Source: a virus
IMG/VR virus record: IMGVR_UViG_3300012002_000098
Coordinates: 1 to 37,639 of that record
Length of the DNA: 37,639 nucleotides
Strand: one strand, 5' to 3'
Shown here: positions 30,374-37,639 of the stretch, one piece after another
Position numbering within the stretch: the stretch's first letter is position 1
Layout: each line of letters starts with the position of its first letter
Program-made: the position numbers and the translations under genes
The notes under the pieces: model-generated
What the model saw: the letters and a program-made list of their open reading frames with translations, nothing else
Databases searched by the model: none
Told to the model about the DNA's origin: nothing

Positions 30374-31531
30374 TTAGGTCTCCTTTTGACTGCGTTCAAT
30401 CATCATGATGCGGTTGCCGATCCAATCAGCAACATTGACCGTGACAGCGTTGCCGAGCTGCTTGTAGCGTTGTGTATCTGAGCAGCACGCCGTCCAGCCA
30501 TCCGGGAAGGCTTGCAGGCGCTCACATTCTACGGGTGTCAACCGTCGGACATGGTGCGCGATATGCACCGGGTTTTGATAGTTCAACGAGTACCCCCCTT
30601 GGTTTTTTGCCTGTAGCGTGGCGCTAATTTGCCCGTTGTGGTAATGCAGATTGCGTACGTCAACCGGTTTGACGTGCACTGCATATGTCTCCGACCCCCC
30701 TTTGGCATCGCGGGCCGCGAGCGTGTGCGAAATGTCCGTGCGGATGAAGCTATCGCTCCGCTTTGCGCGGTAAGTCTGCGTGAGGATGCTTTCGTGTGCG
30801 CCTGCGTGGAGCGTATGGTGGATGCCCGGACGCGGGTTGCTCCGGTTTCTGGGGCTGGTGATCGACTTGCCGTCATAGGCGGTTGTGACAAAATGCCCGG
30901 CGGCGGGACGGCTGCCCCCGTTACGACGGCTTGGAGCGCCTGCGCTAAGCGTGGCGGCAGTGCTTTGCCCCGCGTCTCGGCGCGGCGGAGTATCCCCGCT
31001 GCTGCTTTGGCGCTCAAAAAGTACTTGGGCGGCACGTCCGTCTCCAAGATGTCCGACAATGAACAAACGCTCGCGCCGCTGGGGTACGTTGAAGTATTGG
31101 CTGTCCAGTACCCGCCAGCAGACGCCATACCCGAGTTTGACCAGCCCTCGAAGCACGACCGCAAAGTCTCGCCCGCCGTTGCTGGATAAAAGGCCGGGGA
31201 CATTCTCGATGACAACCCAGCGCGGACGAGCTTCTGATAGAACTCGCTCGAACTCGTGCCAAAGTCCGCTTCGCTCTCCAGCCAACCCTGCGCGGCGTCC
31301 GGCAATTGAAACGTCCTGGCAGGGGAAGCCGCCGCAAATAAGATCGGCTGGTGGTAAGTTGTGTTTTCCGACATGGTTCACATCCTCGAACTTCTTTATG
31401 GTTGGATAGTGCTGGTCTAGGACTTGCCGGGCGAACCTGTCCTTTTCAACCTGAGCAACGCAGGTCATGCCTGCGCGCTCGAAGCCGAGATCGAAGCCGC
31501 CGATACCCGTAAATAGGCTAATGAATTTCAC
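30374..31531 (-). CDS. C5-cytosine DNA methyltransferase
   Basis: 385 residues. Motif I SLFTGIGGFDLGFERAG (5-21), motif IV GGFPCQDVSIAGR with catalytic Cys71, motif VI ENVPG (109-113), motif VIII QRRERLFIVG (151-160), a target-recognition region at ~170-320, and motifs IX-X ending in KQLGNAV (357-363). All motifs are intact, so the enzyme should transfer a methyl group from SAM to cytosine C5. No cognate restriction enzyme is nearby, as usual for orphan phage methylases that protect virion DNA. Starts at GTG 31531 with GGAG eight bases upstream. Target sequence cannot be read from the protein. Confidence 0.93.
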   Translation of the reverse strand: MKFISLFTGIGGFDLGFERAGMTCVAQVEKDRFARQVLDQHYPTIKKFEDVNHVGKHNLPPADLICGGFPCQDVSIAGRRAGLAGERSGLWHEFERVLSEARPRWVVIENVPGLLSSNGGRDFAVVLRGLVKLGYGVCWRVLDSQYFNVPQRRERLFIVGHLGDGRAAQVLFERQSSSGDTPPRRDAGQSTAATLSAGAPSRRNGGSRPAAGHFVTTAYDGKSITSPRNRSNPRPGIHHTLHAGAHESILTQTYRAKRSDSFIRTDISHTLAARDAKGGSETYAVHVKPVDVRNLHYHNGQISATLQAKNQGGYSLNYQNPVHIAHHVRRLTPVECERLQAFPDGWTACCSDTQRYKQLGNAVTVNVADWIGNRIMMIERSQKET

Positions 31532-31535
31532 GGGG

Positions 31536-33407
31536 TTAGCTCCGATTCAGATTGAGGCGGTCAAGGCGGGCGCGCAGGTTGTGCCAGCGCTCGGTGTCCG
31601 TGAGGGTGTCGTCGGGGAATTGCTGGCGCAGGTAGCGGAGCACCAGTTGCTTGTCGTCCTCGGCGAACTCGTCGCCCGGTTCACTGGTGAGAATCTGGGT
31701 TATCACTAGCAAAACTTCGCGGTTGGTCATCTGGCGCGGCGGTTTCTTGCTGAGTGGCAGACGCGGGTAGCTGCTGGGGTCGTCTAGGTCAATGTGTAGG
31801 TCTGGCTCGGCATCGGCACACACGACCTGCTCAACGTATTCGGGCGTGAAGAAACGGTCGTGGCCGGCAAAGGTGGCGTAATCGTAGTTATTCGTCCAGT
31901 TTGTTTTGAGGTACTGGGCGGCTTGCTCGTAATCGTCCATGGCGTCCGCTAGCGACAGGCGGGGGTCGTAGTGGTCGTCGCCGGCGCTGGGGATGTACTG
32001 GGCACGGTAAACGAGTTCGTCGGTGATGAGGCTGAGTCGGTCGCGGTAGAGGGCGGCTTTAAATTCTCGGTCGGCGCGGTTGCGGTTGACTGTGTCGCCG
32101 TCAAGCGCTGCTTTCAGTCGGTCCCTGGCACGCTGACGGTTGATTGTGTCGTGGCGTTCGATGAGGACGGAGCAACAGGCGGCGTGATATGCCAGTGTGC
32201 GCGTGCTGACATTGATGAGGCTGTCGCCGTGCTCGCGGGGTGGGACGGCTAGATCGGCGAGGGCTTGGGCGTGGAGGACGTCTAGCTGCTGTTGGTACAT
32301 GTCTGGTGCGATGTGCTGAAAGCGACGCATCCAGACGCCGCGCCAGTGCGGGTTTTTCTTAACACCCCAGCCGGTGTAATTTCCCCAGTCGCCCGTGGCA
32401 TGAAACAGGATGCCTTTGTAAGCATCCGCGTAGACGCTGTGGAGTATGTGAAGCGGAAGCACGCGCTCATGTTCAGCTCTAAGCGTATCTAGCTCAGCGA
32501 CGCTGTAGCCGCGATTGCCCTGCTGCTCAATGAAATCGGCTAGGTGATAAATGTCGATAGCGAGCCGCTCGGTGGTGACGCCGGCCAACATGCTGAGGTG
32601 GGCGAACGGCTGCTCGTCGGACGGTAGCGGGTACTTATTGCGGAACTCGTCTAGATCGGCGGCTAGGTCGTGCACCATCACGTATTCGATGTAGCTGGGC
32701 GGGTAACCTTCGATGCCCAGCGGCAGGCACTCGCGCACCCAGGCCGGGGCACGGTTCCAGGCGTTGGCGGCGGCCGGCCCGGTGACGTGGCCAACGCCGG
32801 GGGCACGCTGTAGCACGTCGGGGTCACCGTTGAGGGCGTCAACGATGCTGTGCTCGAAGTGCATGACGAGATTTTTGGCGACGGCGTGCTCAATGCCGGC
32901 GCGCCCGGCCAGGTAGTTAATGGCGCGGCTGCGTTCCTTGCTGGACATCTCGCGGCGCTCTAGGCGTGGGGCCGGCCGTGGGGTGATGACGTCGGACAGG
33001 TCGCCGGGCTGCTTGGGCCGCCTGAATAGGTCGGCCGGCGTGTCGTCGTCTGGGGAGGGCGTGGGGTCAACTAAGCCCCACGACTCTAACACGTAGGCGG
33101 TATCCATTCGGGGCGGTGCGCTGAAATCAGCAGCTGATGCGTCGTCTGGGGAGGGTGTGGGTGATGGGTCCGTGGGTGGGGTGGCCGGATCAGTGTTCGG
33201 CTCCCCTGCTGCGGGTGTGTGGTGGGTGACGCGCTTGCGGAAGCGGTCAATGCGCTGCCAGTTGGTCTGGTTGAAGCCGTTGTCATTGGTATAGGTGAAC
33301 CGGACTTTGAGCAGCCGGCCGGACTCGTCGTGCTTGAGTCCGGTAATGGTGGCGATGATGTCGCCGTCGTCTAGTTTAACGTGGTCACCTACGGTGAAGG
33401 TGGTCAT
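31536..33407 (-). CDS. Large protein with SH3/KOW-like barrel and helix-hairpin-helix region
   Basis: 623 residues, AGGAG nine bases before ATG 33407. Residues 1-60 form an SH3/KOW-like barrel (FTVGDHVKLDDGDIIATITG). Residues 65-150 are a Pro/Asp-rich disordered linker. Residues ~168-217 (GIEHAVAKNLVMHFEHSIVD, then GDPDVLQRAPGVGHVTGPAA) match the helix-hairpin-helix pattern of RecD2-type helicases, but no Walker motif follows. The remainder is helical and unrecognised. Nucleic-acid binding is likely; position between two methyltransferase genes suggests DNA metabolism or modification. Confidence 0.7.
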   Translation of the reverse strand: MTTFTVGDHVKLDDGDIIATITGLKHDESGRLLKVRFTYTNDNGFNQTNWQRIDRFRKRVTHHTPAAGEPNTDPATPPTDPSPTPSPDDASAADFSAPPRMDTAYVLESWGLVDPTPSPDDDTPADLFRRPKQPGDLSDVITPRPAPRLERREMSSKERSRAINYLAGRAGIEHAVAKNLVMHFEHSIVDALNGDPDVLQRAPGVGHVTGPAAANAWNRAPAWVRECLPLGIEGYPPSYIEYVMVHDLAADLDEFRNKYPLPSDEQPFAHLSMLAGVTTERLAIDIYHLADFIEQQGNRGYSVAELDTLRAEHERVLPLHILHSVYADAYKGILFHATGDWGNYTGWGVKKNPHWRGVWMRRFQHIAPDMYQQQLDVLHAQALADLAVPPREHGDSLINVSTRTLAYHAACCSVLIERHDTINRQRARDRLKAALDGDTVNRNRADREFKAALYRDRLSLITDELVYRAQYIPSAGDDHYDPRLSLADAMDDYEQAAQYLKTNWTNNYDYATFAGHDRFFTPEYVEQVVCADAEPDLHIDLDDPSSYPRLPLSKKPPRQMTNREVLLVITQILTSEPGDEFAEDDKQLVLRYLRQQFPDDTLTDTERWHNLRARLDRLNLNRS

Positions 33408-33419
33408 GGTGATTTGCTC

Positions 33420-33923
33420 CTAAGTGATTAATCGTTTTTGTGTAGCGGATTGCTGTGCAAATGTGTCATCCCAAAGCGTGAGTTGTGTTTGTAAATACGG
33501 GTGAAGGATGACAACAGCGCTTGGAAACGTAGAGCCGTTTTTGCCTCCAACGAAGTTGATGCGCCCGCGGATAAAGCGAATCTCGCCGTAGGTGCAGACT
33601 TCCCACCACCAACGGGTATCTGTGCGGGCAGCAACTAAGCAAACGACTTGAGCACCCCGCTCCGCCTCGGCGCGAGCTTTGAGCATGAAGGGGGTAATCA
33701 ATCCGCGTGAGTAAGGCGGGTTCATCCAGCAAACTGCCCCATCGCCCCCCCAATTTTGGATTAGCGCGTCATCGTCGGGGGTAAAGTAGCGGTCACATTT
33801 GGCCGTTGCAGGAAGGGCGCATACGTCCAACGTGAACCCAAACTCGTTATCCAATTGATTGAACAACCACTGCGGCGTTTCCCATGTATCCGTGCCGGAC
33901 CGCAAGAGCACATTGCTGGTCAT
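33420..33923 (-). CDS. Phage N6-adenine DNA methyltransferase (Dam family PF05869)
   Basis: 167 residues. WETPQWLFNQLDNEFGFTLDV at the N-terminus, the catalytic NPPYSR (68-73) after AVCWM, and RGRINFVGGKNGSTFPSAVV near the C-terminus are the marks of the short phage Dam family. Full length for the family. GAGGCGG precedes ATG 33923. Together with the C5 enzyme it would modify phage DNA on both adenine and cytosine. Confidence 0.9.
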   Translation of the reverse strand: MTSNVLLRSGTDTWETPQWLFNQLDNEFGFTLDVCALPATAKCDRYFTPDDDALIQNWGGDGAVCWMNPPYSRGLITPFMLKARAEAERGAQVVCLVAARTDTRWWWEVCTYGEIRFIRGRINFVGGKNGSTFPSAVVILHPYLQTQLTLWDDTFAQQSATQKRLIT

Positions 33924-33936
33924 GATTTCCGCCTCT

Positions 33937-34389
33937 CTAAAATGGGATATCGTTCATATCGTCAGGTGGGGTGAAGTCGTCGTCTGTGCCGTGGTTGCGC
34001 TCGTACCACCAGTTACGCCAGCGGGTGCTGACGGCCTTGTGATAGAGCGTATCCGCGCCGAGCGTGTGCATCTCATCGAAGCTGTAGCCGAAGTCGTAGT
34101 ATGTGCTGCCCCAGTCCCAGCGGCCGGTGATGTGGCGGTAGTAGCCATGCCCCCAGATGATCTCCCAGAAGCGAAGCCCGATCTCCCAGCCGTAATCGCA
34201 CATTTCCTCATCGTCCGCGACGAGCCAGCGAACGGTGATGCCGGGGGATGTTGTGGGCACAGCGAGGATCAGATAGCGCCCCCACGTGCCGATACGGATG
34301 CCGTGTTCGACGATCTCGCCGTTGCTCCACTCCTCAGTGGTGGTGATGAGGTTGCGGATGCGTTCCCAGATGGTGCGTGGCTTGAACAT
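33937..34389 (-). CDS. Hypothetical Trp/Tyr-rich protein
   Basis: 150 residues from ATG 34389, preceded by GGAGG. Very rich in Trp, Tyr and Gly (GWEIGLRFWEIIWGHGYYRH; RWDWGSTYYDFGYSFDEMHT), compact alpha/beta, acidic C-terminus DDFTPPDDMNDIPF. No family recognised. The DIPF ending resembles acidic SSB-type tails that bind partner proteins, which is suggestive in a replication module but not proof. Confidence 0.65.
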   Translation of the reverse strand: MFKPRTIWERIRNLITTTEEWSNGEIVEHGIRIGTWGRYLILAVPTTSPGITVRWLVADDEEMCDYGWEIGLRFWEIIWGHGYYRHITGRWDWGSTYYDFGYSFDEMHTLGADTLYHKAVSTRWRNWWYERNHGTDDDFTPPDDMNDIPF

Positions 34390-34391
34390 GG

Positions 34392-34748
34392 TTATTTGCC
34401 TCCGTGTGTGCGGCTGCGGTCGACCGCTTCCATGGTGAACGTGTGTTTTTGGTAGCCGCTGTCGTAGTTGATGTACTCGTGCAGCGGCGGCAGGATGAGC
34501 GCCATATCTTCGATTTCCGGCGCGACGTTGTAGCGCACCCACACCATCTCATCCCACGTGGGGTTACGGTCGGGGCGGGCAACGGTGAGCAGTGCGGGGT
34601 GGGTGTCGGTCGGTGGGCAGTACATGATGCGCGTCTTGCCCATCTTGTAATGCCGAACGGGGCGCGGCATCGGTGCGCCGTCAATGCGCTTGATGTGCGG
34701 GAAGTTGTTTTTCTTCTCGAATGCGTCGGGTAGTCGTTTGCGTGCCAT
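34392..34748 (-). CDS. Hypothetical protein of the replication block
   Basis: 118 residues from ATG 34748; AAGGAG lies 12 bases upstream, a long spacing shared with the next gene. Basic N-terminus (ARKRLPDAFEKKNNFPHIKR), then mixed alpha/beta (MALILPPLHEYINYDSGYQK). No family recognised. The stop lies two bases before the next start. Confidence 0.6.
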   Translation of the reverse strand: MARKRLPDAFEKKNNFPHIKRIDGAPMPRPVRHYKMGKTRIMYCPPTDTHPALLTVARPDRNPTWDEMVWVRYNVAPEIEDMALILPPLHEYINYDSGYQKHTFTMEAVDRSRTHGGK

Positions 34749-34750
34749 GG

Positions 34751-35368
34751 TTAAAATAAGCTCCTTTGCTGGGTGGCTTGCGGGGGTTCGTTGCTCACGA
34801 GGGTGAAGTCGGTGCACAGCGTCTCACGGTCGATCCGGCGGTATGCCGTTTCGGTGCGGGCATCCGGGCGGATGTACGGCAGGCGCAGAATCTTGAACAT
34901 GGCCTGTTCGTCCGGGACGTAGACTTTGCTTTCGCCGTGCCAGACGTGGCCGGCGTCCACGGTGAAGCCGGATTCAGGAATCAGTGCATACATGGCGTAG
35001 TAGTTGGCGCTGCCGGGGCCGGTGCGGAGCCAGGCTTGATAGCCGAAGTTGTGCTCGTTGGCAATGAATAGCTCGACCGTCATGCCATGACCGGGCAAGG
35101 TCACGCCCCGGTATAGGCTGCCCCAGCGGTGCGAGACGCGGCCGTTTTTATCTGTGTATCGGGCTTTGTGCAGGCGCTTGGTGATTAGCAGGTTGTCCAG
35201 CCGGGCGAGCAGCGTGGGCGCGTGCTTGGGCAGCAGGACGATCTCCGCGTCCTTGGGGTAAGGCTTGCCGCGTCGGATACTGCCGGCGATGAGCGTTTGC
35301 ACGCACAGGTCGGCGAGCATGTGCCGGACGGTCTCGGCGGTCTCGTAGGCTTGCGATAGGGGTTGCAT
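34751..35368 (-). CDS. Family X-like DNA polymerase / nucleotidyltransferase
   Basis: 205 residues. AGSIRRGKPYPKDAEIVLL (28-46) is the PolX palm motif with GS, RR, Asp40 and Glu42 where classic enzymes have D-x-D; MTVELFI places the third acidic residue at Glu99. WLRTGPGSANYY and VPDEQAMFKILRLPYIRP (151-168) are the later PolX landmarks. No 8-kDa lyase or PHP domain. The last five residues, QRSLF, fit a bacterial sliding-clamp-binding pentapeptide. Start ATG 35368 follows AAGGAG at a long spacing. A gap-filling or end-processing role is likely. Confidence 0.85.
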   Translation of the reverse strand: MQPLSQAYETAETVRHMLADLCVQTLIAGSIRRGKPYPKDAEIVLLPKHAPTLLARLDNLLITKRLHKARYTDKNGRVSHRWGSLYRGVTLPGHGMTVELFIANEHNFGYQAWLRTGPGSANYYAMYALIPESGFTVDAGHVWHGESKVYVPDEQAMFKILRLPYIRPDARTETAYRRIDRETLCTDFTLVSNEPPQATQQRSLF

Positions 35369-35415
35369 GGTTGGTGTTGCTCCTTTTGACTGGTGATAAG
35401 CTATTTTTTGCGTAG

Positions 35416-36744
35416 CTAAACGGCGGCTACGGGTTGTTTGTCGGCGATGGCGTCCTGCCAGCGTTGCCACGTCACAGTGACGGGCTGGCCGGCGGCGGTG
35501 CTGAGCGTGTTCTGGATGTTCCGGTGCAGGCGCTGCTCTAACATGTCGTGGGACGTGGTGCGGCTGGTCGTCAGCGTGTAGGTGTGCGTGGCTGGGTCGT
35601 AGTCCGTACACTGGATGTCCTTGAGATAGGTGTTATAGGTTGCCAAGTCATACTCCATTTCCAGCATGGACTTACACTCGGCGAGCGCTTCGGCGGCGAC
35701 GGGTAGGATGGTCGCGTTGAGCTGTGCATCGCGCTGCATCCAGGTTGGCAGGGGCTTGTCCTGCGGCGGCTGATCGTCGGGTTGGGGGTCGATGATGCCT
35801 AGACGCGTGGCTTCGTCCCACAGCCACTGGTATTTTTGGGCGGGGGGTGCTGCGGAACGGGGGGAGGGGATGCGCTTGTCGCCTGTGATGGTGTCAACAA
35901 GCACGCCGTTGGGTCTAACTATGCCGTGGTTGGGTTCGGATAGGCATTCCGCGACGTACAGCATGGCGCGAACGATACGCTGCGGGGGTGCTTCGGTAAC
36001 TGCCCTGTGCAGGTTGATTCCACCCCACTGGGTGAGTAATGCCTCGGCGGGGGCGGTGTCCTGCTTGGTTTCCTTCTCTGAAAACTCTACCCCTTCCCGG
36101 TTCTCTGGCTGGGCATCAACAACATGCTCCCCGGTTTCCGAAAGGCTATCATCAACACCACCACCAAAAGCGGATACCTGCTGGGCGGGGCCGGCCGCGG
36201 CCGTGCGTGCGTGCGCGGGTTTGTGTGGTTGTTTGTTTGTCTTTTTTATTTCTTTGTAGGGTACGTCCTTTGTTGTATAAGTACTTTGTAGCTGTCGGTC
36301 AGCCGTTGCGGATGACCCGCGGCCGTTGCCACCGTCACGGGAAAAACCGCCGCCGTAAATCGGCTCCCGTAACTCCCCCGGTTGTTTTGGCTGCCCCGCT
36401 GCGGATTGCCTGGGTTGTTTGTTCTTGGGGGCGTCTGACGGGCGCTCGTACACATGGTAGACGTTGCGGGAGAATTGCCCGCTCTCATCACGGTTGTCGT
36501 CGGTCACATCAACGAGGTAGCCAGCGTCCATCAGCTCGTCAAAGATACGATTGAGCTTGTGCCGGCCGCAGTTGACGAACACACTTTGCAGATGTGACTT
36601 GATGATGTTCCAGTTCGGCGGCAGGGAGAGCAAATACACCAGCACGCCGAGCGCCCCCGGGGAGAGGTCGCTCTTTTGGAGGACGGCGTTGGTGATGATC
36701 GTGAAATCTTTGGTCTTTTCGGTGCGGTTGATGTGGTTGCTCAT
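35416..36744 (-). CDS. Replication initiator with winged helix and DnaA-domain-I-like C-terminus
   Basis: 442 residues. The N-terminal winged helix (~10-85: FTIITNAVLQKSDLSPGALG, then LVYLLSLPPNW and CGRHKLNRIFDELMDAGYLV) is the usual DNA-binding end of phage replication proteins. A long low-complexity linker (~100-220) contains the AT-rich iterons at DNA level. The C-terminus (~365-427: NTYLKDIQCTDYDPATHTYT, then MLEQRLHRNIQNTLSTAAGQ) resembles DnaA domain I, which contacts the replicative helicase. No ATPase domain. Likely binds the origin in its own gene, as lambda O does, and recruits host helicase. Start overlaps the upstream stop. Confidence 0.8.
   Translation of the reverse strand: MSNHINRTEKTKDFTIITNAVLQKSDLSPGALGVLVYLLSLPPNWNIIKSHLQSVFVNCGRHKLNRIFDELMDAGYLVDVTDDNRDESGQFSRNVYHVYERPSDAPKNKQPRQSAAGQPKQPGELREPIYGGGFSRDGGNGRGSSATADRQLQSTYTTKDVPYKEIKKTNKQPHKPAHARTAAAGPAQQVSAFGGGVDDSLSETGEHVVDAQPENREGVEFSEKETKQDTAPAEALLTQWGGINLHRAVTEAPPQRIVRAMLYVAECLSEPNHGIVRPNGVLVDTITGDKRIPSPRSAAPPAQKYQWLWDEATRLGIIDPQPDDQPPQDKPLPTWMQRDAQLNATILPVAAEALAECKSMLEMEYDLATYNTYLKDIQCTDYDPATHTYTLTTSRTTSHDMLEQRLHRNIQNTLSTAAGQPVTVTWQRWQDAIADKQPVAAV
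36252..36299. repeat. Three 16-bp-phased iterons in an AT-rich stretch: candidate origin
   Basis: CTTTGTAG, CTTTGTTG and CTTTGTAG begin at 36252, 36268 and 36284, exactly 16 bp apart, next to a T-rich tract (36220-36251) in an otherwise GC-rich gene. Sixteen is not a multiple of three, so the repeats do not encode a protein repeat and are probably kept for their DNA. They lie in codons ~149-164 of the initiator gene, the linker between its domains, the same place as the lambda origin in O. Confidence 0.6.
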
Positions 36745-37076
36745 GTCCAGTTCTCCAACTTGTACAACTTGCGGAGCATCTTGTGCAGGCGGTGCGTGTC
36801 CAGCTTGCCGTTGCGGATGAGGTTATGCCGGGCGTTGCCCTGAGCGGTGATGACGGTGGCCGGCGCTGGTTCGATAAAGAGCGCCTTGTACATGCGGTAC
36901 GTGGACGCCTGCCGGCAGATTGTCCCGCCGACGCGGGCGTTGCGGATAACCACGGTGCGCTCGTCGATGAGCGTGATGTGCTCGGCGGTCTTCTTGCACC
37001 GGTTGACCCGGACGACAGCGCTGATGCTGCCGTCCGGGTTGTACTCGTAGACTGTGTTGATGTGTTCACTGCTCAT
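36741..37076 (-). CDS. Hypothetical protein upstream of the initiator
   Basis: 111 residues from ATG 37076, with GGGAG upstream. The first half is beta-rich (NTVYEYNPDGSISAVVRVNR; AEHITLIDERTVVIRNARVG); the second is basic and helical (LDTHRLHKMLRKLYKLENW). It overlaps the initiator start (ATGA), so the two are co-translated. No family recognised. Confidence 0.65.
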   Translation of the reverse strand: MSSEHINTVYEYNPDGSISAVVRVNRCKKTAEHITLIDERTVVIRNARVGGTICRQASTYRMYKALFIEPAPATVITAQGNARHNLIRNGKLDTHRLHKMLRKLYKLENWT

Positions 37077-37090
37077 AATCCGTCTTCTCC

Positions 37091-37639
37091 CTAACTAAAC
37101 CGCTGGCTGTTGAAGGCGGTTAAGGCGTTGGCGAGTGCGTCTTGGAAGCGACCGTGCATATAGTCCAGCAGGTTCTTGAGTAGCTGCATGTCGTTTTCCA
37201 GTTCCTCCGGTGTGCGGTCGTGCAGTTCCTCCAGTGTGCCAGATTGGAAGCGCTGTAACGCCTCGCGTGCGACGGGGAGTTCTTCGTCGTCCGGGGACTC
37301 GGTGGCGTACATGTCCATGAGCCGGTTAACGATCTGCAGCGCGTCGGTCGTGGTGACGTGTAGCTCGTTTGGTAGGTCGTTGATGGCAGCGGACGGGGGC
37401 GGCTGTGAAGGCTGCTGTGGGGTGTATTGGCGCTGTGCGTGCCACGGTTCCCACGCGCCGACTAGGGCGGGAAAGTTCTCGCCGGTGTCGTCCATGCGGG
37501 CAGTGACCAGGCGTTGCTCCGGTTTGATGTGGACGACTGTGCCGCCGCGGTCGGGATTCTCGCGGAGTTGGACGCGCTGCCCGATTTGGAAGGGGATGTG
37601 CGCGGCGAAATCCTGGATGCGTACGCGAATACCTACCGG
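37091..37639 (-). CDS. Hypothetical protein with SH3/KOW-like start, 5' end cut by the window edge
   Basis: The frame is open from the right edge to TAG 37093-37091 (182 codons). The visible N-terminal part (FQIGQRVQLRENPDRGGTVV, then ARMDDTGENFPALVGAWEPW) reads as a small SH3/KOW-like barrel like that at the start of the 31536-33407 protein. A Gln/Pro linker and a helical C-terminus (DALQIVNRLMDMYATE; ELENDMQLLKNLLDYMHGRF) follow. An internal ATG at 37495 would cut off the barrel, so the true start is probably outside. If the window is circular, ATG codons near position 50 on the minus strand are in frame. Confidence 0.65.
   Translation of the reverse strand, partial: PVGIRVRIQDFAAHIPFQIGQRVQLRENPDRGGTVVHIKPEQRLVTARMDDTGENFPALVGAWEPWHAQRQYTPQQPSQPPPSAAINDLPNELHVTTTDALQIVNRLMDMYATESPDDEELPVAREALQRFQSGTLEELHDRTPEELENDMQLLKNLLDYMHGRFQDALANALTAFNSQRFS

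Noticed and set aside
30583-31374. 263-codon minus-strand frame inside the C5 methyltransferase gene
   Set aside because: It overlaps an intact methyltransferase with all motifs and shows no motif of its own.
1-37639. Integrase, tRNA genes or insertion sequences
   Set aside because: No recombinase signature, cloverleaf or transposase was recognised on either strand.

Overview
The window reads as one tailed-phage genome (siphovirus-like, HK97-type head), nearly or exactly complete. It is GC-rich and tightly packed, with ATGA and TAATG stop/start overlaps. Nothing identifies the host directly. The TPR-plus-membrane protein at 3005-3544 and the Thr/Ala- and Pro/Asp-rich low-complexity tails resemble proteins common in Chloroflexota; this is a weak inference. 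No integrase, endolysin, tRNA or CRISPR array was recognised.

Layout. A divergent control region (656-810) holds back-to-back promoters and short dyads that could be operators. Leftward from it run a small XRE-type regulator (383-655) and a gene that leaves the left edge. Rightward runs a module with a zinc-ribbon protein, a Sak4/RecA-like ATPase and small proteins (811-2952). Next come three genes, each with its own extended -10 promoter (3005-4443), two of them carrying the same zinc ribbon. A promoter followed about 30 bp later by an intrinsic terminator (4462-4524) then opens the late region: terS, terL, portal-MuF fusion, a 954-residue 2H-phosphoesterase/prohead-protease/scaffold/major-capsid fusion, neck and connector proteins, tail tube, tail chaperones with a -1 frameshift, tape measure, tail tip, fibre, two membrane proteins, and a split polytopic membrane protein (to 28040). 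A convergence region with a 39-bp dyad (28041-28236) separates this from the leftward block 37639-28237: replication initiator, PolX-like polymerase, Dam-type and C5 DNA methyltransferases, an HhH protein, an ASCH protein, and genes built from a 40-residue helix-turn-helix-like repeat.

How it fits together. If the two ends are joined, all leftward genes form one unit starting at the 684-712 promoter and all rightward genes another, with one divergence and one convergence point. The candidate origin is an AT-rich stretch with three 16-bp-phased repeats inside the initiator gene. Several intrinsic terminators lie inside the late operon (4501, 9252, 12159), including both flanks of the capsid gene. 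This suggests processive antitermination; the zinc-ribbon gene just before the promoter/terminator pair is the natural candidate regulator.

Most interesting points: (1) seven 40-residue IENR1/NUMOD1-like HTH units arranged 4+1+2 in three genes beside an ASCH gene and a C5 methyltransferase, with a conserved framework and a variable putative recognition helix; (2) a 2H phosphoesterase, the fold of LigT and of the anti-CBASS enzyme Acb1, built into the prohead protease-capsid polyprotein, with a strong internal start that would make scaffold-capsid separately; (3) the promoter-terminator-antitermination architecture; (4) origin-like iterons in the initiator gene.
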